In this document: positions 1 to 6,595 of the stretch, in pieces
How positions within the stretch are numbered: the stretch's first letter is position 1
How the letters are laid out: each line of letters starts with the position of its first letter
Assembly: GCA_964244115.1 (NCBI GenBank)
Contig: CAXTHM010000032.1
Coordinates: 1-41,197, forward strand
DNA length: 41,197 bases
Reading direction: 5' to 3'
DNA from: CADCWK01 sp964244115
GTDB lineage: Bacteria > Chloroflexota > Chloroflexia > Thermomicrobiales > UBA6265
Position numbers and translations under genes: made by a program
Notes under the pieces: model-generated
The model's input: the letters and a program-made list of their open reading frames with translations, nothing else
What the model was told of the DNA's origin: nothing
The model's database searches: none

Positions 1-407
1 AGCACGGCCCGCATGTCGCCGGCCATCCGCAGGTGCCGGGTCAGTGCCCGGGTGTCGATCCCGGCGATGGCGGGGATCTCCCAACGGCGCAGGTAGGCGT
101 CGATCGTCCCGTCCGACTGGTAGTGGCTGGGCTTGGCGGCATGCTCGCGGACGATCAGCCCGGCGATCCACGGCCGGCGGGACTGGTCGTCGTGCCCGTT
201 GACGCCGTAGTTGCCGATCAGCGGGTAGGTCATGCAGACGAGCTGACCCCGGAACGAGGGGTCGGTGCAGACCTCCTGGTAGCCGGTCATCGTCGTCGTG
301 AAGACCGCCTCCCCGGCGGCGTCGGTCTCGGCGCCGAACGCGGTGCCGCCGAAGATGGTCCCGTCGGCCAGGACGAGGGCGGCCGTGGTTCGGGGTTGGT
401 ACGTCAT
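1..407 (-). CDS. carA: Carbamoyl-phosphate synthase small subunit, N-terminal part
   Basis: This is the first ~135 codons of the glutaminase subunit of carbamoyl-phosphate synthase, which supplies ammonia for carbamoyl phosphate in pyrimidine and arginine synthesis. The gene runs off the left edge, so the class I glutamine amidotransferase domain with its catalytic Cys lies outside the window. The visible part is the CarA N-terminal domain: it opens MTYQPRTTAALVLADGT, then GEAVFTTTMTGYQE, the conserved TYPLIGNYGVN and, near the edge, IAGIDTRALTRHLR. The ATG at 407-405 is preceded by a purine-rich GGGAGAAGAAG stretch. It lies 67 bases downstream of pyrC on the same strand, so the two form a pyrC-carA operon, and carB would be expected next outside the window. 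The family call is firm. Confidence 0.96.
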   Translation of the reverse strand, partial: MTYQPRTTAALVLADGTIFGGTAFGAETDAAGEAVFTTTMTGYQEVCTDPSFRGQLVCMTYPLIGNYGVNGHDDQSRRPWIAGLIVREHAAKPSHYQSDGTIDAYLRRWEIPAIAGIDTRALTRHLRMAGDMRAV

Positions 408-442
408 GCCTGCTTCTTCTCCCGGTGACGTTGGGCCGCCAT
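404..442 (-). CDS. Possible 12-codon ORF overlapping the carA start
   Basis: In the pyrC-carA gap an ATG at 442-440 opens a 12-codon frame (MAAQRHREKKQA). Its TGA stop overlaps the carA ATG in an ATGA arrangement. It could keep ribosomes moving across the gap and couple translation to carA, or it could be chance. No convincing ribosome binding site precedes it. Confidence 0.2.
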   Translation of the reverse strand: MAAQRHREKKQA

Positions 443-474
443 GATGTTCGACGCGATGGGATCGGCCCGATCGG

Positions 475-1957
475 TCACAGGCGGTGACGCTCGATGCCGT
501 CGACGAGCGTGAGGACGGCGCGACCGCGGACGGTCATCCCCAGCATCGGCGTGTTGAGACTCCTGGTCTGAAGGGTATCGCGGCCGACCGTCCACTCGCG
601 ACTGGCGTCGATGACCGTGACGTCGGCGGGGCTGCCGGGCATCAGCGAGCCGCCGGTCATCCCGAACAGCGCGGCTGGGGCAGTGCTCATCCGCCGGATC
701 AGGTCGGACATCGAGAGGTGCCCGGCCCGGACCAGGCCGAGCATCGTCGGGAGCGCCTGCTCGAGCCCGCTCATCCCCATCGGCGCTTCGGCGAAGGGCC
801 GGGCCTTCTCGTCGGCGGCGTGCGGCGCGTGGTCGGTCGCGATGATGTCGAACGTGCCCCGCAGGAGATGGGACAGGAGCGACGCGGTGTCGGCCGGGGT
901 TCGGAGCGGCGGGTTGACCTTGGCGAGGGCGTCGGGCACGGGGACATCGCGCCGGCCCGGCGGGTAGTCCGTGTGAAGGAGGGTGCCGTCGCCAGCCAAC
1001 GACACGCCCGACGCGTCCGCCCCGCCGCCGCCGGCCGCGATCCGGACGACGTCCAGGATGCCCCGGCGGGACCCGCCGATCGGGTCGCCGGTGTCGGNNN
1101 NNNNNNNAGTCGGTGTGCAGGAGGGTGCCGTCGCCCGCCACCCAGCGGTCGGTCATCGTCAGGTGATGCGGCATCACCTCGGCCGTCACGTCCACGCCGG
1201 AGCGTTTCCCGGCCAGCAGGAGGTCGGCCCCGGCACCGGTGCTAACGTGGAGGACATGGAGCCAGCCCCCGGTCAGTCCGGCCAGCATGATGTCCCGGGC
1301 AATGACGATCTCCTCGGCCTCGGCCGGGATCCCCGTCAATCCGAGCTGGACGGAGATGTCGCCCTCGTGCATGGCCCCGCTGGCCAGCGCCTTGTCCTCG
1401 CAGTGCACCATGATCGGGCGACGGTTTTCCGCCGAGGCGGTCAGGGCCTCCCGCATGACCCCGCTGCTGGTGGTCGTGTCGCCGTCATCCGAGAAGCCGA
1501 TCGCTCCTGCGATCGCGAGCCCCTCGAAATCGACCGCCTCCTCGCCCCGGCGACCCTGGCTGATGGTCGCGATCGGGTAGACCCGGACGATGCCGTTCGC
1601 GCGGGCCTCGGCGACGAGGTCCCGGACGACCTCGACGCGGTCGATCGCGGGAACCGTGTTCGGCATGGTCGCGATCGCGGTGAAGCCGCCCGCCGCCGCC
1701 GCCGCCGTCCCGGTCGCCATCGTCTCCTTGTGGCCCTGGCCAGGGACGCGCAGGTGGACATGGGCGTCGATCAGACCGGGGCTCACGATCAACCCCTCCG
1801 CGTCGAAGACCTGCTCGCGTCTGGCGGTCAGTCGTTCGTCGGGCTGACCCATCTCGCTGATGACGCCATTCGTGATGCGAAGGTCGGCAACGTAGTCGGC
1901 GCCGGAGTCTGGGTCCACGATCCGGCCTCGCCGGATCAGCCATGAGGCGTCAGCCAC
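475..1957 (-). CDS. pyrC: Dihydroorotase, class I type, interrupted by an assembly gap
   Basis: Dihydroorotase cyclises N-carbamoyl-aspartate to dihydroorotate, the third step of pyrimidine synthesis. I take the GTG at 1957-1955 (protein begins VADASWLIRRGRIVDPDSG) because AAGGAG stands ten bases upstream. The metal-binding motif DAHVHLRVPG near the N-terminus, ATMPNTVPAID, the HHLTMTD segment, KVNPPLRTPAD and the C-terminal TDHAPHAADEK motif all fit amidohydrolase-type dihydroorotases. A run of ten Ns at 1098-1107 interrupts the gene and the frame does not continue across it. The phrase AGDGTLLHTD occurs on both sides of the gap, so the true protein probably reads from HHLTMTDRWVAGDGTLLHTD straight into YPPGRRDVP. 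Bases ~1005-1097 are then foreign or misassembled sequence. An in-frame ATG at 2122 lies upstream but would make the leader terminator part of the gene. Confidence 0.93.
1005..1107. other. Assembly gap with adjacent non-homologous stretch in pyrC
   Basis: Ten Ns occupy 1098-1107. Bases 962-1003 and 1108-1146 are two imperfect copies of the same coding segment, with about four mismatches in the first 35 bases. The ~93 bases between the first copy and the Ns encode a glycine-rich stretch with no counterpart in dihydroorotases. This looks like a scaffold join between divergent contig ends. Confidence 0.75.
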
Positions 1958-2013
1958 GCGCTGGTCGCTCCTTGCGTGTGATGGGCGAAGATGGGGTGAG
2001 CGAGCGGCCGGGC

Positions 2014-2052
2014 AAAAAAAACGCCCGTCGGTCCCGGAAGGACCGCGAGGCG
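2014..2052 (-). terminator. Intrinsic terminator in the pyrC leader, probable attenuator
   Basis: Read on the minus strand, CGCC at 2052-2049 and CGGTCC pair with GGACCG and GGCG ending at 2022, with loop TTCCG and a small internal bulge. Eight Ts follow at 2021-2014. This is the best rho-independent terminator in the window. It lies between the pyrC promoter (2184-2156) and the pyrC start (1957), with no gene upstream that needs terminating, so it should control read-through into pyrC-carA. The antiterminator and the sensor (for example PyrR) are not identified. Confidence 0.75.
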
Positions 2053-2155
2053 CCGGACGGCGGGGCGCTGGGTTGTCCGGGGGTCTCGCCAGCGGACACC
2101 ACGCCAGCCGGACCTGTCGCATTCCTCACGGGTCACCTCATCGAAAACTCGGGAG

Positions 2156-2184
2156 AGTATAGGCGAAGCCGGTCGTCCGTTCAA
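2156..2184 (-). promoter_or_regulatory. pyrC promoter (TTGAAC-17-TATACT)
   Basis: On the minus strand the -35 box TTGAAC is at 2184-2179 and the -10 box TATACT at 2161-2156, with exactly 17 bases between them. Transcription would begin near 2149, giving a leader of about 190 bases before the pyrC GTG. Confidence 0.75.
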
Positions 2185-2226
2185 TCTTTCACCGCCGGGC
2201 ACATCGGATCCGACGGACGTGTGGCT

Positions 2227-2259
2227 CGGGCACGGCAGCGGCCGTGCGATTCGTGCCCG
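2227..2259. repeat. Nested inverted repeats between pyrC and nth
   Basis: CGGGCACG (2227-2234) is perfectly complementary to CGTGCCCG (2252-2259). Overlapping it, GCACGGC (2230-2236) is complementary to GCCGTGC (2241-2247) with a four-base loop. The two hairpins share the CACG arm, so only one can form at a time. The site is upstream of the pyrC promoter and in the 5' region of the endonuclease III gene. It could be an operator or an RNA switch; the function is unknown. Confidence 0.4.
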
Positions 2260-2326
2260 CATCATCCACCATTGAGCGAGACGCGTTGGTCCCGCGGCGT
2301 TGATGTCCCCCGATCCCCGAGGAGCC

Positions 2327-3082
2327 ATGACGAACACGAAGCAACCGGCCGCTGGTCGGTCGGGCAGACGGTCGGACGCGGACGGTCTTTCCGATGGCGT
2401 TCGACTCAAGGCGGCGAAGGTGTTCGACGCCCTCCGCGAGACGTACGGCGATCATCGGTGGCACACGAAGGGGACGCCGCTCGACGAACTGATCGGGACG
2501 GTCCTGTCCCAGAACACCTCGAACGTCAACACGGCCCGCTCATCCCGGTCGCTCCGGGAGCGTTTCCCGACCTGGGAGGCGGTCCGCGACGCGCCGGAAG
2601 AGGACATCATCGACGCGATCCGTTCCGGCGGGCTCGCCAGGATCAAGGGGCCGCGCATCCAGGCGATCCTGCGCTCGATTTCCGACCGGCACGGTCGGCT
2701 GTCACTCGATCACATCGAGGACATGTCGGTCGAGGAGGCGAAGGCGGATCTGACGTCGCTCCACGGTGTCGGCCCGAAGACGGCGGCCTGCGTCCTCCTG
2801 TTCAGTCTCGGGAGACCGGCGATGCCGGTCGATACGCACGTCCACCGGGTGAGCGGGCGGATCGGTCTGGTCCCGCCGAAGACGAGCGCCGAGGCGACGG
2901 AACCGTTGCTGGAGGCGTTGCTCGGTCCGGATCGCGACCGGATCCTGACTGCGCATCTCAACCTGATCAGACACGGCCAGACGATCTGCCTGGCGCAGCG
3001 ACCGCGGTGCTCGACCTGCCCGGTCCGGTCGGACTGCGACTACGCGCGAGCGAACCCGGTCTCCGGGTCGGCTCCCGATTGA
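2327..3082 (+). CDS. nth: Endonuclease III-like DNA glycosylase/AP lyase
   Basis: This 251-aa base-excision repair enzyme should remove oxidised pyrimidines and cut abasic sites. The helix-hairpin-helix LHGVGPKTAA carries the catalytic Lys151, and the catalytic Asp169 follows in PVDTHVHRVSGRIG. Their 18-residue spacing matches E. coli Nth (K120/D138). The C-terminal [4Fe-4S] cluster loop is intact: Cys221, 228, 231 and 237 in the C-x6-C-x2-C-x5-C pattern. I start at the ATG at 2327, where GAGGAG lies just upstream; an in-frame TTG at 2300 lacks such a site. About 50 N-terminal residues precede the glycosylase fold and look low-complexity. Some members of this family act on other lesions, so substrate range is uncertain, but the fold and cluster are clear. 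It is transcribed divergently from pyrC. Confidence 0.93.
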   Translation: MTNTKQPAAGRSGRRSDADGLSDGVRLKAAKVFDALRETYGDHRWHTKGTPLDELIGTVLSQNTSNVNTARSSRSLRERFPTWEAVRDAPEEDIIDAIRSGGLARIKGPRIQAILRSISDRHGRLSLDHIEDMSVEEAKADLTSLHGVGPKTAACVLLFSLGRPAMPVDTHVHRVSGRIGLVPPKTSAEATEPLLEALLGPDRDRILTAHLNLIRHGQTICLAQRPRCSTCPVRSDCDYARANPVSGSAPD

Positions 3083-3137
3083 CGAGCGATCGCCCTCCCT
3101 GGCGGCGACGCGAGGCCCCATCCCGGAGATCTTCGTC

Positions 3138-4049
3138 ATGACCGAAGCCGAGACGCACGCGACCCTCGAATCGGTCCGGATCGGCCACTGGAGCGACCGC
3201 CAACACCGGACGGGCTGCACGGTGATCGTCTTCCCGGAATCCGTCCTGACCGCGGTCGACGCCAGGGGAGGCGCGCCCGGTACCCGCGAGACGGATGTGC
3301 TCGCACCGGCCAACCTGGTCCGCCGAGCCGATGCCATCTTGCTGACCGGGGGGAGTGCGTTCGGGCTGGCGGCCGCCGATGGGGTCATGCAGGGTCTGCG
3401 TGAGCGGGGGCGTGGGTTCCGGACGGCCGCCGGCCCGGTCCCGATCGTCCCGGCGGCCGTGCTCTTCGATCTCGCCAACGGCTCCCCGGTCTGGCCCGGT
3501 GCCGAGGCCGGGCGAGCCGCGCTGTCAGCGGCGGTCCCGGTCGAGGTCGCCGAGCGCGGCCCGGTCGGGGCGGGAACCGGCGCCACGGTCGGGAAGATCG
3601 CCGGGGCGCCGGGGCTGGGCGGGATCGGGATCGCGACCGTCCCGGTCGGTCTCGGGAGCGTGACAGCGATCATCGCCGTCAATTCGGCGGGCGTCGTCGA
3701 TGGGACCGACCCCCGTCCGGCGTTGCTGGCCCATGCGAACCTGGGGCAGTCCTCGGTCGGGCTGCACGAGAACACGACCATCGGGGCCGTGGTCATCGAT
3801 GCCGTCGCCGATGCGGTCGCGCTGGCCCGCTGCGCGATCGCCGCCCACGACGGTCTGGCCCGGATGATCGTGCCCTGCCACACGGTCTTCGACGGCGACA
3901 CGGTCTTCGTCTCGGCGCTCTGGGAAGGGCCGACGGACCCCACCCAGATCCTGCTCCTCTCGGTCGCGACCGAACTGGCGGTCGAGCAGGCGATCCGGGA
4001 GGCGGTCGCCGATCAAGACGTGCCAACGGAGACGGCAGTCCACCGGTGA
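3138..4049 (+). CDS. P1 (S58/NylC-DmpA) family N-terminal nucleophile hydrolase
   Basis: This 303-aa protein matches the P1 family of self-processing aminopeptidases/amidases, which includes DmpA-type L-aminopeptidase/D-esterase and NylC. Seen motifs are LTGGSAFGLAAADGV, the glycine-rich GAGTGATVGK and, in the C-terminal half, ENTTIGAVVIDA followed by AHDGLARMI and FDGDTVF. In NylC-like members the precursor cuts between Asn and Thr and the new N-terminal Thr is the nucleophile. Here that junction is Asn212-Thr213. GGAGA lies eight bases before the ATG. It follows nth by 55 bases on the same strand and may be cotranscribed. The substrate cannot be read from sequence; a peptide or amide is likely. 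No signal peptide is seen, so it is probably cytoplasmic. Confidence 0.88.
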   Translation: MTEAETHATLESVRIGHWSDRQHRTGCTVIVFPESVLTAVDARGGAPGTRETDVLAPANLVRRADAILLTGGSAFGLAAADGVMQGLRERGRGFRTAAGPVPIVPAAVLFDLANGSPVWPGAEAGRAALSAAVPVEVAERGPVGAGTGATVGKIAGAPGLGGIGIATVPVGLGSVTAIIAVNSAGVVDGTDPRPALLAHANLGQSSVGLHENTTIGAVVIDAVADAVALARCAIAAHDGLARMIVPCHTVFDGDTVFVSALWEGPTDPTQILLLSVATELAVEQAIREAVADQDVPTETAVHR

Positions 4050-4073
4050 TCCCGGGATCAGGGCCGATCACGG

Positions 4074-4082
4074 TGCTAGACT
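4074..4082 (+). promoter_or_regulatory. Extended -10 element TGC-TAGACT
   Basis: TGC TAGACT matches an extended -10 (TGn plus hexamer). It places the transcript start near 4089. That argues against a GTG at 4084 and for the ATG at 4189 as the start of the next gene. No good -35 is seen. Confidence 0.45.
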
Positions 4083-4188
4083 TGTGAGGTCAACGCACCC
4101 TCCTCTCCTGGTGGCACTGGCGCCCCTCCCGACCCGGTACGTTCCGCAACAGACCGTGGGCCGGTTGCCCGCTGGACAGGTCTTCCTC

Positions 4189-5037
4189 ATGTCCCAATGG
4201 CCGCTGATCCCGTCCTTGGTCCTCTCCAGCCGTGTCAACCGCTGGCTCCCCCTTCAGGCGCTGGCCGTCGCAGCCCGTGAAGCTGGCATGGATGGCCTCG
4301 ACCTCGATCTCGCGACCCGCCCGAACGTGATCTTGCTCGGGTTCGGGAAAGGAGGGCGCGTCCAGGCGGTCCCGGACGCCCCGATCCCGAGTCTCTGGCT
4401 TCCGGGCACTCGGAGTTTGCGAACGACCGGGGCACGGGCGGACCGTCTCGTCGACGACTGGCTCGGGCTCGCCGATCGCCTCGACGTCCGTCAGCTTCTC
4501 GTCGAGCGGGAACCGGCCCTGCGGCCGATCGGCGACCGCGACAAGCGGCCGCTGCTGTTGCGGCTCCAGGATGGGGTCGGCCCGCGGACCCGCGTGACGC
4601 TCGTGCTGCGGCCGCGGGATCTCGAAGGGAATCGGGCCCACCTCGCGACGATGGCCTCGCTTCGGCGGACGGCCGAGGAGTGGGACTTCGACGTGGCGCT
4701 CGATCTCTGTGGGCCGATCGACCCACGGTGGGAGGCCGAGGCGGCCATCCAGCGCATCCTGCCCCGTCTGCGGCTGGTCAGGCTCGCGGCATCCGGTGGC
4801 GACGTGGCGGTCGGGAGCCGGAGCCGGTCATCCCGTCGGAGCCTGGCCTATCTGCTCGACCAGTCCTATGCCGGGACGCTCAGTCTGGTCCCCTCGGTCC
4901 CGTGGTCCTCGGTCCTGAGTGCCGCGGCGCTGGGACGCCGGACGAGGAGTGAGGCTCGGGCGATCGCCGAGCGCCACCAGCGTATCTTCGCCTCCGTCCC
5001 CGCCAGCGATCGCCTCCCGACCAGACAGCAGCGATAG
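4189..5037 (+). CDS. TIM-barrel-like conserved protein, function unknown
   Basis: This is a 282-aa protein with no motif I can tie to an activity. The N-terminal ALAVAAREAGMDGLDLDL and later DFDVALDLCGPIDPR and LPRLRLVRLAASG resemble strand-helix units of xylose isomerase/AP endonuclease-type TIM barrels. The metal ligands of that family are not obvious, so it may be non-catalytic or divergent. The ATG at 4189 is chosen because a promoter-like TGCTAGACT at 4074-4082 would exclude the upstream GTG; an AGG eight bases ahead is a weak ribosome site. It has its own promoter, so it is probably a single-gene unit. It is convergent with the small gene that ends at 5060. The coding frame is solid; the fold call is tentative. 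Confidence 0.65.
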   Translation: MSQWPLIPSLVLSSRVNRWLPLQALAVAAREAGMDGLDLDLATRPNVILLGFGKGGRVQAVPDAPIPSLWLPGTRSLRTTGARADRLVDDWLGLADRLDVRQLLVEREPALRPIGDRDKRPLLLRLQDGVGPRTRVTLVLRPRDLEGNRAHLATMASLRRTAEEWDFDVALDLCGPIDPRWEAEAAIQRILPRLRLVRLAASGGDVAVGSRSRSSRRSLAYLLDQSYAGTLSLVPSVPWSSVLSAAALGRRTRSEARAIAERHQRIFASVPASDRLPTRQQR

Positions 5038-5059
5038 GCGCCAGGAGTCGGCGAGCGTC

Positions 5060-5302
5060 CTAGGTAACCCGGCGGAGGACCCTCAGGTCGGCCCGTGGCG
5101 AAGACGTCAGGGTGACCCGTTGGCGGGGCCGGGGCCGGTCGATCATCTGGGTGAGTTCATTCAGGGTCGCCCGCAGCGATTCCATGCGGTCGTCGACCAG
5201 TCGGAGCTCCTCGCACTCAGCGGACTGCCGGAGCTGATGCTCGACGGCGTCCCGGAGAATCTCGGCATCGGACAGATCGAGATTCAGGCTGAGCGTTCGC
5301 AT
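5060..5302 (-). CDS. Small conserved hypothetical protein
   Basis: This 80-aa protein starts at the ATG at 5302 (MRTLSLNLDLSDAEILRDAV), with GGAG six bases upstream and a good promoter further out. The N-terminal half is predicted helical with an acidic and leucine-rich pattern (DAEILRDAVEHQLRQ). The rest, through LRATLNELTQMIDR, could form a coiled pair of helices; the C-terminal 20 residues are basic. There are no cysteines besides one in the middle, no membrane segment and no known motif. It might be a small dimeric regulator or adaptor, but no function is supported. It stands alone on the minus strand, convergent with the gene ending at 5037. Confidence 0.65.
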   Translation of the reverse strand: MRTLSLNLDLSDAEILRDAVEHQLRQSAECEELRLVDDRMESLRATLNELTQMIDRPRPRQRVTLTSSPRADLRVLRRVT

Positions 5303-5355
5303 TCGGCGCTCCGGTGAACGGGTCTCGCGGACCCTCGGCACGGATGAGGACGGTC

Positions 5356-5384
5356 ATGTTATCCGCAATCGGAGCGGTTGCCAA
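5356..5384 (-). promoter_or_regulatory. Promoter TTGGCA-17-TAACAT
   Basis: On the minus strand the -35 TTGGCA (5384-5379) and the -10 TAACAT (5361-5356) are 17 bases apart, about 50 bases upstream of the small gene starting at 5302. Confidence 0.65.
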
Positions 5385-5402
5385 CTCCTGACCGTGGTCG
5401 TC

Positions 5403-6011
5403 TCAGACGATCGGCGGCCGGGACAGCCCGTCCGTTCGATCATCGACGCAGGGCGCCGGTCGACTGGTTGCCTGCTCGTCCTCGACGAGCCGGAGGACGA
5501 ATTCCGCCCGGAACCGCGGTGAGCAGCGACCGCAGGACCATGTCCCACGGACCCGCCGGCGGACGCTGGCGCCGCAGGCAGGGCATCGGTAGAGGTACCG
5601 GGGGGTTCGGCGAACCGTCGGCCGGAGACAGGTCCGGATCTCGTCGAGCGACGCCCCGGTCAGGGCAGCCACCCGATGCGCGATCCGGTCGTAGCCGTGG
5701 TGGGAGTGGCGGCGCCGGTCGCCGTCGATGAAGTCGCGCATGTGCACGAGTTCCTCGCAGACGACGATCTCGAGGGCCCGCGGTGCGGCGAGGTCGATCC
5801 GGGCGACGTTGATCAGGACCGCGTGCGCCCGGTGCTGGCCGACGAAGCAGTACGCACCACCGTAGTGGGCGGGAATCCGTCGTCCCAGCCAGTCCGCGAA
5901 GGTCGCCCGGTCGTCGGTGACCCAGAGGTCGTCCCCGGGAAGATCGAGGATCCGGAGGTACCGGTCCACCAGCGCCCGGACGTCGGGGTCGGCGATCTCG
6001 GTCCGCCTCAC
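5403..6011 (-). CDS. SprT-like zinc-ribbon protein with degenerate HExxH
   Basis: This 202-aa protein looks like the SprT/Spartan-like metallopeptidase fold followed by a zinc ribbon. At residues 85-90 the sequence is CEELVH, where SprT proteins have HExxH. The Glu and second His align, but the first zinc-binding His is Glu86. The downstream HSHHGYDR (His104/105) fits the third metal ligand region. The C-terminal part has CPACG...CGRC, a four-cysteine zinc ribbon as in SprT. The GTG start at 6011 overlaps the TGA of the upstream AhpD-like gene, so translation is coupled. Either the metal site uses another residue (Cys85 is adjacent) or the protein is an inactive relative. Its substrate is unknown. 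Confidence 0.68.
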   Translation of the reverse strand: MRRTEIADPDVRALVDRYLRILDLPGDDLWVTDDRATFADWLGRRIPAHYGGAYCFVGQHRAHAVLINVARIDLAAPRALEIVVCEELVHMRDFIDGDRRRHSHHGYDRIAHRVAALTGASLDEIRTCLRPTVRRTPRYLYRCPACGASVRRRVRGTWSCGRCSPRFRAEFVLRLVEDEQATSRPAPCVDDRTDGLSRPPIV

Positions 6012-6439
6012 TCCGTGACCGGGCTTCCGTCTCCGGCCGATGCCCGCCGCTGGCGGTCACGCAGCAGGTCGATCGTCTCGATCGCGTGGCGGAAGTGGGG
6101 GATGACGATGCTGCCACCGACGACGAGCCCCACGTTCAGGGCATCGACGATCTCGTCGTCGCTGAAGCCGGCCTCGACGCACTGGCCGAGGTGGTAGTCG
6201 ATGCAATCGTTACAGCGCAGGACGGCCGAGGCGACCAGCCCGAGCAACTCCTTGGTCGCGGACGGCAACGCGCCGTCGCGGTAGGCGGCGCTGTCGAGCG
6301 CGAAGAAGCGTCTTATGCCGAGGTGATCGAGCCCGCCGATCCGTTCGTTCATCCGGCCACGATAGTCCTCGAACTCGTCCAGTCTGGTCCGTGGCGCGTC
6401 GTGCGCCTGGTCGCTGCCGTCCGGATGGTGATCGGTCAT
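6008..6439 (-). CDS. AhpD-like carboxymuconolactone decarboxylase family protein
   Basis: This 143-aa protein has an AhpD-like core. The motif Cys76-x2-Cys79-x3-His83 (in LRCNDCIDYHLGQC) is the redox site of alkylhydroperoxidase D-type proteins, and GFSDDEIVDALNV plus VVGGSIVIPHFRHAIE are typical flanks. It probably reduces peroxides or another oxidised substrate; a decarboxylase role is less likely with CxxC present. I start at the ATG at 6439 with GGAG nine bases upstream; an ATG at 6484 is possible. Its stop overlaps the start of the SprT-like gene, so the two are made together. Confidence 0.88.
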   Translation of the reverse strand: MTDHHPDGSDQAHDAPRTRLDEFEDYRGRMNERIGGLDHLGIRRFFALDSAAYRDGALPSATKELLGLVASAVLRCNDCIDYHLGQCVEAGFSDDEIVDALNVGLVVGGSIVIPHFRHAIETIDLLRDRQRRASAGDGSPVTE

Positions 6440-6547
6440 GCTGGTCGTCTCCGTCGTGTCGGCAGATCCCTGAGCGGCGGACATGATAGCCGCTGGTAGC
6501 TCAATGCCGAGTCGACGGGCCGGCTCCGGGACGGGTCCCTCGGTTGG

Positions 6548-6553
6548 TAGACT
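6548..6553 (+). promoter_or_regulatory. -10 element TAGACT upstream of the M14 peptidase
   Basis: GGTAGACTG lies 43 bases before the ATG at 6596. The same hexamer stands ahead of at least four other genes here. The -35 region is not recognisable. Confidence 0.4.
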
Positions 6554-6595
6554 GTCGCCCTGTACGGGGGCTGAATGGTGGAGAGCGGAGGCACG

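Noticed and set aside
404..2122. A 572-codon frame that runs through the Ns
   Set aside because: After the gap it leaves the dihydroorotase frame and becomes an arginine/proline-rich shadow. The real gene uses 1957 to the gap and then the frame ending at 475.
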